From: Chitinophagaceae bacterium
GTDB taxonomy: Bacteria > Bacteroidota > Bacteroidia > Chitinophagales > Chitinophagaceae
NCBI GenBank assembly: GCA_023957125.1
Contig: JAMLHL010000031.1
Location: 1-43,851, forward strand
DNA: 43,851 bases
Direction: 5' to 3'
How positions within the stretch are numbered: the first letter of the stretch is position 1; every line of letters starts with the position of its first letter. A model generated the notes under the pieces. It searched no databases. It was not told where the DNA came from and saw only the letters and a list, made by a program, of their open reading frames with translations. Positions 24,975-34,848 of the stretch are shown one piece after another. A program made the translations under genes and the position numbers.

Positions 24975-25808
24975 ATGATCCATATCGTTTTTAATGAAGC
25001 GGATACAGCAGTGTTAGAAAAAGCGATGGAGTTAGATGAAACGCTGCAAGGGAAAATAGTGCTGGTAAAGGATGATTATTCGGTTGGCCCTGTTTGGAAT
25101 ATTTACCTGGGCGATGGCGTTGCCGCACGGAAAAACTGGTGGGCGCAGGTACTTTCGGAGGGAGACTACAGCAGGAAAGCAGAGGATGAGATGGCGGACG
25201 ATTATAAAACCGTGGCGGAACTGGTAGGCGCCCTGCGGCGCAATCCGGACGAAGTGTTGTGGATATGGGCTGCCCAGAACAATCATGATGTAAGCGGGTA
25301 CTACTGGTTGCTTCATTTTGTGAAGGAATTCCAGGGACGGGTGTTCATCCTCTACCTCAATAATCTTCCATTTATTAATGAAAAAGGAAATATTTTTTAC
25401 CCGTCCTGGCTGCATACCATCCCGCCCAAAGAATTTATAAAAGCAAAAAAACTGGCGCGGCCGATTACGCTGAGTGAATTTGAAACAGACCCCGATGAAT
25501 GGATCAGGCTGTGTAATGAAAATAAAGGCGTACGTATGCTGGAGGGAGGAAAGAAACTGGTGCAATATGATTACGATTTTTATGATGCCGACCTGAAGCA
25601 TTATATTACAAAGGACTGGCAGAAAGCGGGCAGAGTCATCAGCCAGTTTTTGTCGAAAAATAAGCATACTACCGGCGAGGCATACCTGTTGTGGCGGCTG
25701 AGAGTAATATTAAATGAAGGGGCTTATGAGGTGCAGGGCGAAGCAAAAAACAGGAAGGATTTTGAAGTTAAACGGAAGTCTGGTGTTACGGAACAGGTAA
25801 ACGAGTGA
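24975..25808 (+). CDS. DUF1835 domain-containing protein
   Basis: 277 residues, soluble, without signal peptide. The N-terminal DUF1835 part is recognisable from MIHIVFNEADTAVLEKAMEL, KIVLVKDDYSVGPV and VLWIWAAQNNHDVSGYYWLL; the C-terminal half resembles the DUF3658 region (GEAYLLWRLRVILNEGAYEV). The function of the family is unknown. It lies between parE (56 bases) and parC (35 bases) on the same strand, so it is almost certainly in the topoisomerase IV transcript. Whether it acts with topoisomerase is untested inference. Confidence 0.8.
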   Translation: MIHIVFNEADTAVLEKAMELDETLQGKIVLVKDDYSVGPVWNIYLGDGVAARKNWWAQVLSEGDYSRKAEDEMADDYKTVAELVGALRRNPDEVLWIWAAQNNHDVSGYYWLLHFVKEFQGRVFILYLNNLPFINEKGNIFYPSWLHTIPPKEFIKAKKLARPITLSEFETDPDEWIRLCNENKGVRMLEGGKKLVQYDYDFYDADLKHYITKDWQKAGRVISQFLSKNKHTTGEAYLLWRLRVILNEGAYEVQGEAKNRKDFEVKRKSGVTEQVNE

Positions 25809-25843
25809 GATGAAAATAGTTTTAAAGTGGTGGAATAATTTAT

Positions 25844-28351
25844 ATGAGTAAAATTGGTTTTACAGGAAATGAATCAGGCATCCAGGGTCAGTATAAAACC
25901 TGGTTCCTGGATTATGCTTCCTATGTTATTTTAGAAAGAGCGGTTCCTGCTATAGAAGACGGGTTGAAGCCTGTGCAAAGGAGGATCCTTCACGCGATGA
26001 AGGAGATGGACGACGGGCGGTTTAATAAGGTGGCTAATATTATTGGGCAGTCCATGCAATACCACCCTCACGGCGATGCCTCCATAGGCGATGCCCTGGT
26101 AAACCTGGGGCAGAAAGACCTGTTGATTGACACGCAGGGCAATTGGGGTGATGTACGTACCGGGGACGATGCCGCTGCCCCCCGCTATATTGAGGCCAGG
26201 CTCAGCAAATTTGCCCTGGAGGTGGCCTTCAATCCAAAAACTACCGAATGGCAGTTGAGTTACGATGGCAGAAAGAATGAGCCGGTAACGCTTCCCATGA
26301 AATTCCCGTTGTTGCTGGCCCAGGGAGCGGAAGGGATAGCCGTGGGATTGTCCACCCGGATATTACCACATAATTTCTGTGAGCTAATTGAAGCTTCCAT
26401 CAAACACCTGCGCGGGAAAAAGTTTGAACTGTTTCCCGACTTCCAGACAGGGGGAATGATAGATGTAAGCGGCTATAATGAAGGCAGGCGTGGCGGGAAA
26501 GTAAAAGTGCGGGCACACATTGAGGAACTGGATAAAAAAACGCTGGTGATCAAAGATGTGCCTTATGGCGTTACTACCACGCAACTGATGGATTCTATCG
26601 TAAAGGCAAATGATCACGGGAAAATTAAGATTAAAAAAGTAACCGACAACACGGCCGCCAGTGTGGAAGTGCATGTGGAACTGGCAGCGGGAATGTCAAC
26701 GGATATTACCATTGACGCTTTATACGCTTTTACCGACTGTGAGGTAAGTATTTCCCCCAATGCCTGCGTTATCGCCGACCAGAAACCGCAATTTATTTCG
26801 GTGCACGATTTGCTCCGGACATCTGCCGGACTCACCAAAGAATTGCTGAAGAAAGAATTAGAGATAAAGCTGGCTGAATTACAGGAGAAATGGCATTACA
26901 CTTCTCTTGAAAAAATATTTTTCGAGGAAAAGATATATAAGGAATTAGAGAAAAAGCACGAAACCTGGGAAAAAGTACTGGTGGCCATTGATAACGCCTT
27001 TGTGCCGTTTAAAAAACAATTGAAACGCGACATCACCAGGGAAGACATTATTAAGCTGACGGAGAAGCCGGTTCGCCGGATCTATAAACTGGATATTGAC
27101 GAACTGAACGAGCAGATCAGGAATATTGATAAGGAAATCAAACAAGTAAAATACGATATTGATAACCTCACGGATTTCGCCGTTGCCTATTATGAAAACC
27201 TGCTGAAAAAATATGGGAAGGGTAGGGAACGTAAAACAGATATCCGGTTGTTTGAATCCATACAGGCCAGCCGGGTTGCTGTAGATAACGTAAAACTTTA
27301 TGTCAACCGCGCAGAAGGATTTATAGGAACCGGGTTGAAGAAAGACGAATTTGTGGAAGACTGTTCCGATCTGGATGACATCATAGTTTTTACCAAAGCG
27401 GGGAAGATGAAAGTGGTGAAGGTGGCGGATAAGGTATTTATCGGGAAAGACATTCTGCATGTGGCGGTTTTTAAGAAGAATGACGACCGTACCACTTATA
27501 ATATGATCTATGCTGACGGTAAAACCGGCATCAGTTATGCCAAGCGTTTTAACGTAACGGCGGTTACCCGCGACAAAGAATACGATCTCACCAAAGGCTC
27601 GGAAAAGAGCCGGGTGCATTATTTATCGGTAAACCCCAACGGGGAGGCGGAAGTGGTGAGGGTGGTATTGAGCCCGGCATCTTCCGCCCGGAATAAAGAA
27701 TTGTTGTTCTATTTTGAGGAAATGGAGATCAAGGGACGAGGCAGTATGGGCAACCAGGTAACCAAATACCCGGTGAAATCGGTGAAATTCAAAGAGGCGG
27801 GCCGATCAACCCTAAGTGGGAGAAAGCTTTGGTTTGACGATACTTTTGGCAGGTTGAATACGGAGGAGAAAGGGCAATACTTAGGGATGTTTGGCGCGGA
27901 AGAACGTTTGCTGGTGATCTATAATGACGGGAGTTATGAGGTAACCGATACGGAATTGGGACAGCGCTTTGATGCGGAAAAAATATTGCTGATTGAAAAG
28001 CTGGATCCGGAAAAGATAATAACGGCTGTGTATGCCGATATGGAGAAACTGCAATACAATATCAAGAGATTTAAAATTGAAACCACCACGCTTCGCAATA
28101 AGTTTTTATTCATTAAAGAAGGGGAGAACAACCGTTTGGAAGCCGTAACTACAGCGCTCGCCCCGGTATTGGTGATGCAGAGCGGGAAGGGTACGCAGAT
28201 CAGGAAGGCAAAAATAAAGGTTAATAAAGTGGTGGAAGTGATGGGCTGGAAAGCCGTAGGTGCGAAACTCGCCGACTATACCAAAAGCACCCGGATGGAA
28301 TGGGAGAAAAACGGGACGGAAACCAGTCAGCAACCAGAATTATTTGAATAG
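25844..28351 (+). CDS. parC: DNA topoisomerase IV subunit A
   Basis: 835 residues, the DNA-cleaving subunit. The N-terminal VILERAVPAIEDGLKPVQRR, MQYHPHGDASIGDALVNLG and the active-site tyrosine at residue 115 in AAAPRYIEARLSKF define the breakage-reunion domain. A coiled-coil stretch follows (about 400-460), then beta-pinwheel-like repeats in the C-terminal third (for example VFTKAGKMKVVKVADKVFIG). The protein lacks a GyrA-box typical of gyrase, which supports ParC. The neighbours are parE and the DUF1835 gene. Confidence 0.92.
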   Translation: MSKIGFTGNESGIQGQYKTWFLDYASYVILERAVPAIEDGLKPVQRRILHAMKEMDDGRFNKVANIIGQSMQYHPHGDASIGDALVNLGQKDLLIDTQGNWGDVRTGDDAAAPRYIEARLSKFALEVAFNPKTTEWQLSYDGRKNEPVTLPMKFPLLLAQGAEGIAVGLSTRILPHNFCELIEASIKHLRGKKFELFPDFQTGGMIDVSGYNEGRRGGKVKVRAHIEELDKKTLVIKDVPYGVTTTQLMDSIVKANDHGKIKIKKVTDNTAASVEVHVELAAGMSTDITIDALYAFTDCEVSISPNACVIADQKPQFISVHDLLRTSAGLTKELLKKELEIKLAELQEKWHYTSLEKIFFEEKIYKELEKKHETWEKVLVAIDNAFVPFKKQLKRDITREDIIKLTEKPVRRIYKLDIDELNEQIRNIDKEIKQVKYDIDNLTDFAVAYYENLLKKYGKGRERKTDIRLFESIQASRVAVDNVKLYVNRAEGFIGTGLKKDEFVEDCSDLDDIIVFTKAGKMKVVKVADKVFIGKDILHVAVFKKNDDRTTYNMIYADGKTGISYAKRFNVTAVTRDKEYDLTKGSEKSRVHYLSVNPNGEAEVVRVVLSPASSARNKELLFYFEEMEIKGRGSMGNQVTKYPVKSVKFKEAGRSTLSGRKLWFDDTFGRLNTEEKGQYLGMFGAEERLLVIYNDGSYEVTDTELGQRFDAEKILLIEKLDPEKIITAVYADMEKLQYNIKRFKIETTTLRNKFLFIKEGENNRLEAVTTALAPVLVMQSGKGTQIRKAKIKVNKVVEVMGWKAVGAKLADYTKSTRMEWEKNGTETSQQPELFE

Positions 28352-28434
28352 ACTAACTTTGGCATTAGTATGGCATTAACGGATATGTCTCTGATGAAAT
28401 GAAGACAGCCTGAACCAGTTTCTTTTTATTTATT

Positions 28435-29244
28435 ATGACCAGAATAACCGAACAACCCTCCCTGTACCGCCATCTCGAAAAGATGAGTGTGGAAGAATTA
28501 ACAGCCGGTATCAATCAGGAAGATAAGAAAGTGGCGCTTGCGATTGAACAGGCCCTCCCGCAGCTCAATAAACTGATCCATGCTATTGTGGAAAAATTGA
28601 AACAGGGCGGAAGGATGTTTTATCTCGGTGCCGGCAGTGGCGGCCGGCTTTCCGTATTAGACGCGTTAGAACTGCCTACCACTTATGGCATACCCGGGGG
28701 GATTGTAAACGTGGTGTTGGCGGGAGGCGTTGAACACCTGGCGGAAGCTCCGGAAGAAAAAGAAGATGATGCGGAAGCGGGCTGGATCGCACTGAAAGAA
28801 CACAATATTTCTCCTAAAGATATCGTGGTGGGGATCTCCGCAAGCGGTACTACTCCCTTTGTGCTGGGGGCATTGAAAGAATGCCGCGCTGCCGGTATTA
28901 CTGCAGGTTGTATCGTCAGTAACCCGGATTCCCCGATTGCGGCTGCTGCCGCCATCCCGGTGGAAGTGATCACCGGGCCCGAGTTTGTAACCGGCAGTAC
29001 CCGGATGAAATGCGGCACGGCGCAAAAAATGATTTTTGATATGATCAGTACTACCACTATGATACAGTTGGGAAGGGTGGAGGACAACAGCATGGTAAAT
29101 GTGTTGCTGATCAATGACAAGATCACCGACCGGGCGGTGAAGATATTAATGGATAAAGCCGGGATACCGGATTACGGCCAGGCCAAGACCATTTTACTGC
29201 AGCACGGCAGCGTGCGGAAGGCGATGGACGCGCTTGGAAAATAA
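28435..29244 (+). CDS. murQ: N-acetylmuramic acid 6-phosphate etherase
   Basis: 269 residues, the cytoplasmic enzyme cleaving the lactyl ether of MurNAc-6-phosphate in peptidoglycan recycling. A SIS domain is visible: FYLGAGSGGRLSVLDALELP (about 62-81), VVGISASGTTPFVLGAL, CIVSNPDSPIAAAA and the family signature GPEFVTGSTRMKCGTAQK. The length is slightly below the usual 300 because the C-terminal helices are short. No kinase, AmgK or PTS partner lies nearby. The start MTRITEQPSLYRHLEKMS is the usual N-terminus. Confidence 0.93.
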   Translation: MTRITEQPSLYRHLEKMSVEELTAGINQEDKKVALAIEQALPQLNKLIHAIVEKLKQGGRMFYLGAGSGGRLSVLDALELPTTYGIPGGIVNVVLAGGVEHLAEAPEEKEDDAEAGWIALKEHNISPKDIVVGISASGTTPFVLGALKECRAAGITAGCIVSNPDSPIAAAAAIPVEVITGPEFVTGSTRMKCGTAQKMIFDMISTTTMIQLGRVEDNSMVNVLLINDKITDRAVKILMDKAGIPDYGQAKTILLQHGSVRKAMDALGK

Positions 29245-29419
29245 ACGGATCTGCCCGCTCTGTATATCTGTGCATCAATCCTGTCGCTAACAGCTACTTC
29301 AACCCCTGTCCGTCATGGACAAAACTACCCATGCATCATTTTGTGGTTTTGGATTGTCTGACAGTTAATACAACTGTTTTGATTACGTATCACAGAGAAA
29401 TAACATATATTCTTGTAAA

Positions 29420-29441
29420 AAATTGCAAACGTTTGCAATTT
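29420..29441. promoter_or_regulatory. 22-bp perfect palindrome upstream of susC (LacI-type operator)
   Basis: Each half reads AAATTGCAAAC and its exact complement follows, so all 22 bases pair. The central ACGT and the GCAAAC-GTTTGC core are those of LacI/GalR-family operators. It lies 79 bases upstream of the susC start. No LacI-family gene is in the window, so the regulator is unlinked. Repression of the SusC/SusD pair without its sugar signal is the natural inference. Confidence 0.7.
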
Positions 29442-29519
29442 CCCGGAGCGTGTGCCTGATGGATTAATGTATTATGTTTACCGGTGTTTATTTTTTAACC
29501 TCTTAATTTAACTTGGCTT

Positions 29520-32501
29520 ATGATTCAACGATTGCTTTGGTTAATGGTATTGTTGTTACCATTTTATCTGCAACTTCCGGCTCAGACTGCCGGAAGCGTT
29601 ACCGGAACGGTTAAAACAGAAACCGGTGAAGCAGTGGCGGGAGCTTCTGTTACTGCCGAAAACACAGCTACCAGATCAACAACAACGGTGGTGACAAATG
29701 AAAGCGGTGTGTTTGTTTTTTCCGGTCTCTCAAAAGGTAATTATTCTTTTACCGTGAGTTCAGTAGGGCATGCTACAGAAAACTTAACCCGCACGGTTGG
29801 CGACGGGGCGTTGCAATTAGTCGTTACCTTAGCGGTAACCTCCCAAAGCCTTGAAGATGTGGTAGTGGTGGGGTATGGTACCCAAAGAAAAAGGGATATA
29901 ACGGGCTCTGTAAAGTCAGTGAAGGCCGAAGAATTCAATAAAGGGATTGTGAACAACCCCCAACAATTGTTGCAAGGTAAGGTAGCCGGGGTAAACATCA
30001 CATCTACCAGTGGTGAGCCCGGTGCTTCCATGAACATTGTAATCCGCGGCTCGGGTACGGTAAGGAGCGGAAGTACGCCTTTGTTTGTTGTGGATGGCGT
30101 GCCGCTGGATAATGCAGGAACAGGAGGCGGTGATCCGCTGAACTTCATCAACCCACAGGACATAGAGTCTATGGACGTGTTGAAAGATGCTTCCGCCACG
30201 GCCATTTATGGTTCGCGCGGCGCCAACGGGGTAGTGCTGGTTACCACCAAAAAAGGCAAGGCGGGAACCTCAACACTGAATTATTCCACGTCACTCGCTG
30301 TCGCTAATCCTGCTCGTAAACTGCCTGTTTTTTCAACCGGTGAGTTTAAACAGCAGGTGGCTGCCGTTGGTGGTACACTGGAAGATTTTGGGGCTTCTAC
30401 CGATTGGCAGGATGAGATTTTCAGAACTGCTAATACATACGACAATAATCTTACTTTAAGCGGAGGCACTAACAAACTAGTGTACTATGCTTCTTTAAAT
30501 GCTTTGAACCAGCAGGGAATTCTCAAGGGCAGCAATATGAAAAAATATTCGGGCAGGTTTAATGCCACGCAAAAATTATGGGATGACCGGTTAAGCATTG
30601 ATGTGAATCTCACTGCCACCAATACCGGTATCCGCCGCCCTGATATTAACAGCATGATTGGAAGCGCTATTTCCAATAACCCTACACTGCCGGCAAGAGA
30701 TCAGGATGGAAGCCCAGCGAAGTTTCAAAATGTAAGCAACCCTTTGTTAGACCTGGAATTGTATAAGGATGTGGCAGGTATCAACAGGGTGTTAGGGAAT
30801 ATTACTCCCACGTTAAAAATCATCCGGGGGCTTACGTATAAGCTGAATTTCGGTATTGACAACGCTACGGGCTCACGGGACTATGTGAATTTTGCGAATG
30901 CAGTTCCCCAAAGAGACGGCAGGTTTGAAAACCAGACGACCCTGGTTCGCAACCGGATCATTGAAAACTACCTGACTTATACCACCGATATACAGGATCA
31001 CAATTTCTCATTGCTGGCAGGACATTCTTATCAGAATATCTTTTATCAGTTCCGGGGGTGGAGTATTAATAAACTGCCTTTGAATGATTTGGATCCTACC
31101 TATAACCCGGGTATCGGCCAGGAGCTGACCATTGCCAACAACCAACCCTATGGTAACGCCAACATCAACGAGATCCAGTCTTATTTTGCCCGTCTGAATT
31201 ATGGATTCGCGAACAAATATCTGGCTACTATTAACTTCAGAATGGATGGCTCCACCAAATTTGGAGAAAACAACAGGTACGGATATTTTCCTTCGTTTTC
31301 CCTGGGTTGGAATATTACCGAAGAAGAATTCATGTCTAATTCTGCATTCAGTTTGTTGAAGCTGAGAGGGGGCTGGGGTATTACAGGAAACCAGGAAATA
31401 GGACCCAAGCTTACTCAGCCGCTGTTTAAAACAGAGGTAAACTCCAGCGTGAGTTATCCGTTGTACCTGACGGGTGATTACCCTCCGGGTACTTTTTATT
31501 CCAGGCTGGCCAACCCGGATTTAAAATGGGAGTCTTCCAAAACAACCAATATCGGAGTTGATTTTGGATTGTTAAACGGTGCGCTTACCGGTACGGTAGA
31601 TTTGTTTGAAAAAGTGTCGGAGAATATTCTCTTGTCTATTCCGCCACAGGACCCCGTTCAGCCCAGCGCTTCTTATTTTGCGAATATACCCGGCATGACT
31701 ATAAAAAACAGTGGCGTTGAGCTTGATCTCGCCTATCGTAAAAAATTGTCGGGAAACCTGGGTATCGGCGTAGGTGGTAATGCGGCTTTTATCAAAAACA
31801 GGGTCAGCGGCTCCCCTTACCAGGTTATTTTTTCCGGGAATGCCACGGGTTCCGGATTGACCAGCGCCACTATCAATGGTTATGTAAACGGACAGCCTAT
31901 CGGTACGTTTTATATGCTTGAATTTACTGGCATCGGCGATGACGGCACCAGTAAATATGCCGATACGGATAAAGATGGTATTATCACGCCCAAAGACCGG
32001 ATATCGGCAGGATCTGCAGTGCCTAAATCGGTATATGGATTCTGGGGTAATGTGAATTATAAAGGCTTTGATTTCAATATAAACTTCAATGGGGTTAGTG
32101 GTAATAAGATTTACGACAATACCGCCACTGCCAATTTCTATAAAGCCAAAATTGCTAAAAATTCAAATACAACTGCCGAGGCGGTTAAATATCCTACGGA
32201 GTCCATTAATAATCCGGCCAGTATAAGTACCAGGTACCTGAAAGATGGCGGATACCTGAGACTGAACAATTTGGTTCTGGCGTACAACTTCAATACCGAC
32301 AGGCTCGGCGTGGGAAATTGGATTTCCGGTCTTCGGTTGTCTGTAACTGCGCAGAACCTTTTTGTAATTACCAGATATGATGGATACGATCCGGAAATCA
32401 ATGCGGATAGAAATATTGATAATGTGCTTTCGTATGGAATTGATTACCTCAATTATCCGAAAGCGCGTACTATCATCTTTGGATTAAATCTGTCATTCTA
32501 A
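29520..32501 (+). CDS. SusC/RagA-like TonB-dependent outer-membrane transporter
   Basis: 993 residues. A signal peptide (MIQRLLWLMVLLLPFYLQLPAQ) is followed by a carboxypeptidase-regulatory-like domain (about 25-105: GSVTGTVKTETGEAVAGASV). The SusC-type TonB box and plug follow, with DVVVVGYGTQRKRDITGS (113-130), VRSGSTPLFVVDGVPLDNAG and ASATAIYGSRGANGVVLVTT; a beta-barrel ends in GLNLSF. There is no N-terminal STN (FecR-interacting) domain, so it is probably not driven by its own sigma/anti-sigma pair. susD follows after 13 bases. Together they import an oligosaccharide or similar nutrient; the substrate is unknown. Confidence 0.93.
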   Translation: MIQRLLWLMVLLLPFYLQLPAQTAGSVTGTVKTETGEAVAGASVTAENTATRSTTTVVTNESGVFVFSGLSKGNYSFTVSSVGHATENLTRTVGDGALQLVVTLAVTSQSLEDVVVVGYGTQRKRDITGSVKSVKAEEFNKGIVNNPQQLLQGKVAGVNITSTSGEPGASMNIVIRGSGTVRSGSTPLFVVDGVPLDNAGTGGGDPLNFINPQDIESMDVLKDASATAIYGSRGANGVVLVTTKKGKAGTSTLNYSTSLAVANPARKLPVFSTGEFKQQVAAVGGTLEDFGASTDWQDEIFRTANTYDNNLTLSGGTNKLVYYASLNALNQQGILKGSNMKKYSGRFNATQKLWDDRLSIDVNLTATNTGIRRPDINSMIGSAISNNPTLPARDQDGSPAKFQNVSNPLLDLELYKDVAGINRVLGNITPTLKIIRGLTYKLNFGIDNATGSRDYVNFANAVPQRDGRFENQTTLVRNRIIENYLTYTTDIQDHNFSLLAGHSYQNIFYQFRGWSINKLPLNDLDPTYNPGIGQELTIANNQPYGNANINEIQSYFARLNYGFANKYLATINFRMDGSTKFGENNRYGYFPSFSLGWNITEEEFMSNSAFSLLKLRGGWGITGNQEIGPKLTQPLFKTEVNSSVSYPLYLTGDYPPGTFYSRLANPDLKWESSKTTNIGVDFGLLNGALTGTVDLFEKVSENILLSIPPQDPVQPSASYFANIPGMTIKNSGVELDLAYRKKLSGNLGIGVGGNAAFIKNRVSGSPYQVIFSGNATGSGLTSATINGYVNGQPIGTFYMLEFTGIGDDGTSKYADTDKDGIITPKDRISAGSAVPKSVYGFWGNVNYKGFDFNINFNGVSGNKIYDNTATANFYKAKIAKNSNTTAEAVKYPTESINNPASISTRYLKDGGYLRLNNLVLAYNFNTDRLGVGNWISGLRLSVTAQNLFVITRYDGYDPEINADRNIDNVLSYGIDYLNYPKARTIIFGLNLSF

Positions 32502-32514
32502 AAATCATTATTAT

Positions 32515-34197
32515 ATGATCAGGAAAATATTTTTTATACTTTCGATATATACAATAACCGTGGTTGCCGGCGGTTGCTCTAAGCTGCATGAAAGGGTGCT
32601 GGACGAAACCTCCAGTACCGGTGAAACAGAAAAGGAGGTTGCCGAAGGTTTAATTGCCCCGGTATATGCCATTTTGCCGGGATTGTTTCAACATACCCAG
32701 TTGTTCGCATTGCAGGAAATATCTACCGATGAAGCAATTTTGCCTTATCGGGGTGGAACGGATTGGGGAGATAACGGCATCTATATTTCACTGCACAAAC
32801 ACGAGACGACCAGCGCCGATCCGAATGTAAGAAACGTATGGAATAACCTTACGCAGGGTATTTCCCGCTCCATCCTGGCAATTAATACGCTGCCTGCCAG
32901 TTCAGATCCTAATGCCGCATTGTTTTTAGCAGAAGCCAGGGGGATGCGTGCATATTACAATCTCCTGTGTCTGGATTTATTTGGAATCGCTTTTCAGAAA
33001 GACGATCCCAAGGTAAATTCAGTTGTTTTGCGTGGAAATGATGCTGTAGAGTATATCAAATCGGAATTGCTGGCTATAGAACCGATAGTAAGGGATGATA
33101 CCGGGCCCGGCAGGATCACCAAAGCAGCCGTATGGGGGCTGTTGGCAAAATTGCACTTACAGTCGGCGGTCTATCGTGATATATATGGATCTCCCTTCAA
33201 TTTTACCGGTGATGATATGGATAAAGTGATAGAGTACTGCGACAAAATTATCAACTCAGGTAAATTTCAACTTTCACCCGAATACTTTGCTTTGTTTGAT
33301 GATGCCAATCATACCAACAAGGAGTTGATCTTTGTGGTGGATCAAAGAGCAGATCTGAATGGCCACAATCGTATGGCCTATTTTTCGTTATCGGGGGATC
33401 AGTTTCCACTCCCTGCCTATCCCGGCGCTAACGGAACGGACGGTCCGGGTATCACTTCTGATTATTATCAAACCTGGGCGCAGGCGTATGCGCCGGAGGA
33501 TCCTGCAGATATGGACAGCCGGTTTTTCAAGAGAAACCTGGATACTACCTTAACCTGCGTTCCGGCAGCCGATTTCAATATAGACCGGGGTATCTTACGT
33601 GGTCAACAGTATGGGTTGATCCGGACAAGCGGGGTTTTTGAAAAATGTGATAATGGCGACATGAAGGTAGGGAAGCTTTACAATCTCACCCGCAACAGGC
33701 CTGACCTGCCTGTTTATTTTACGGAAAATATTGATTTTACTGTTGCAGGAAGTAACTATAATAATGGTTATCGCGTGGAGAAATACGAATTCAGTAAGGG
33801 GTCAGTTAGCGGCAGGAACTTCGGTGAACACGATATTGTGATCCTGCGCCTTGCCGATGTATATCTGATGCGGGCTGAAGCCAAATTGCGTAAAAGTGCT
33901 GGTAATGAAGCGGCAGCGTTGGAGGACGTAAATACGGTACGGGCCTCAAGAACTGCCCGGGTAATTCCTCCGCCATTAACTTCCATGGACCTGGATTTGC
34001 TGTTTCGGGAAAGAGGGTTTGAATTGTATTGGGAAAATCACCGTCGTACGGATATGATCCGTTTTGGAAAATATGAAGGCGCCTGGACGGAAAAAACAAA
34101 TACTGATCCACAGAAACGTATTTTCCCCATTCCTCAAAATGCAATAGACGGAGCTTCTAATCTGCCTGATTATCTCGTGCAAAACCCGGGATATTAG
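32515..34197 (+). CDS. SusD/RagB-like outer-membrane lipoprotein
   Basis: 560 residues. The lipoprotein signal ends in VVAGGC (Cys21). The TPR-like SusD fold is visible from LAEARGMRAYYNLLCLDLFG, VIEYCDKIINSGKFQLSPEY and HDIVILRLADVYLMRAEAKL. The C-terminal RERGFELYWENHRRTDMIRF and RIFPIPQNAIDGASNLPDYL are the family's usual end. It caps the SusC transporter and binds the ligand on the cell surface. No glycosidase follows, so this is a minimal uptake locus rather than a full polysaccharide-utilisation locus. Confidence 0.93.
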   Translation: MIRKIFFILSIYTITVVAGGCSKLHERVLDETSSTGETEKEVAEGLIAPVYAILPGLFQHTQLFALQEISTDEAILPYRGGTDWGDNGIYISLHKHETTSADPNVRNVWNNLTQGISRSILAINTLPASSDPNAALFLAEARGMRAYYNLLCLDLFGIAFQKDDPKVNSVVLRGNDAVEYIKSELLAIEPIVRDDTGPGRITKAAVWGLLAKLHLQSAVYRDIYGSPFNFTGDDMDKVIEYCDKIINSGKFQLSPEYFALFDDANHTNKELIFVVDQRADLNGHNRMAYFSLSGDQFPLPAYPGANGTDGPGITSDYYQTWAQAYAPEDPADMDSRFFKRNLDTTLTCVPAADFNIDRGILRGQQYGLIRTSGVFEKCDNGDMKVGKLYNLTRNRPDLPVYFTENIDFTVAGSNYNNGYRVEKYEFSKGSVSGRNFGEHDIVILRLADVYLMRAEAKLRKSAGNEAAALEDVNTVRASRTARVIPPPLTSMDLDLLFRERGFELYWENHRRTDMIRFGKYEGAWTEKTNTDPQKRIFPIPQNAIDGASNLPDYLVQNPGY

Positions 34198-34226
34198 CAG
34201 TAGGAAATGAGGCGAACGAATTTTCT

Positions 34227-34276
34227 AACCGGAGATTGGATTGGTAACACCTGTGTACCTTTGCCGATCCCCGGTT
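34227..34276 (+). terminator. Possible terminator after susD
   Basis: AACCGG (34227-34232) pairs with CCGGTT (34271-34276) and GAT/ATC extend the stem after one mismatch; TT then C follow. The loop of about 30 bases is long, so this is weak. Confidence 0.3.
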
Positions 34277-34344
34277 TTCATTTGTTTTCTGACTATCTTG
34301 CAGGCGTCTCGTGTTTTTAGCCGCCGGAAAGAAAATGGTATATT

Positions 34345-34680
34345 ATGAACTGGAAAATTCTTGAAGATGCCGCGCAACTGCCGGAAATTGTTGAGCGGTC
34401 AAAAATCCATCCGCAGCTTATTTATAAACATTCCACCCGCTGCTCCACCAGTACAATGGTCAAAAACAGGCTGGAACGGTCGGCTGCTCCCCCTGATATG
34501 GATTTTTATTTTCTCGACCTTATAGCCTACCGCGCCTTGTCTGACAAGATCGCAGCCGATTTTAAGGTAAGGCACGAATCGCCACAGGTATTGCTGATCC
34601 GTAACGGGGAATGTATCTATAATGAAAGCCACTACGCCATATATATGGAAGATATAGCGGCAAACAGTGGAGTGTCCTGA
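34345..34680 (+). CDS. ytxJ: YtxJ-like bacillithiol-associated thioredoxin-fold protein
   Basis: 111 residues with one cysteine in the active-site position, KHSTRCSTSTMVKNRLE, as in the monothiol YtxJ family linked to bacillithiol systems. FYFLDLIAYRALSDKIAADF and SPQVLLIRNGECIYNESHYA match the thioredoxin-like core including the cis-proline loop (SPQVLL). It is soluble and cytoplasmic. It stands alone between susD and ahcY; its promoter was not recognised. The role in thiol redox is inferred from the family. Confidence 0.85.
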   Translation: MNWKILEDAAQLPEIVERSKIHPQLIYKHSTRCSTSTMVKNRLERSAAPPDMDFYFLDLIAYRALSDKIAADFKVRHESPQVLLIRNGECIYNESHYAIYMEDIAANSGVS

Positions 34681-34782
34681 ATGACACAGTTATCAGTATG
34701 ACAAACAAATTCAGTATGAGGGCGATTGCCCCGGTGCTATCTCACGCGTTGAAAAGAGGTAATGACGTCCTTTTCCCCTAAA

Positions 34783-34806
34783 GCCTCATACAAATCGCCA
34801 TGAGGC
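34783..34806 (-). terminator. Possible terminator after ahcY
   Basis: The arms GCCTCAT (34783-34789) and ATGAGGC (34800-34806) pair perfectly with a 10-base loop. On the minus strand a short TTT follows. It lies 42 bases past the ahcY stop. The T run is weak. Confidence 0.35.
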
Positions 34807-34848
34807 GTAGGATCACCAAACCGGTAAATTGTGAAATTTTAGTTGGGA

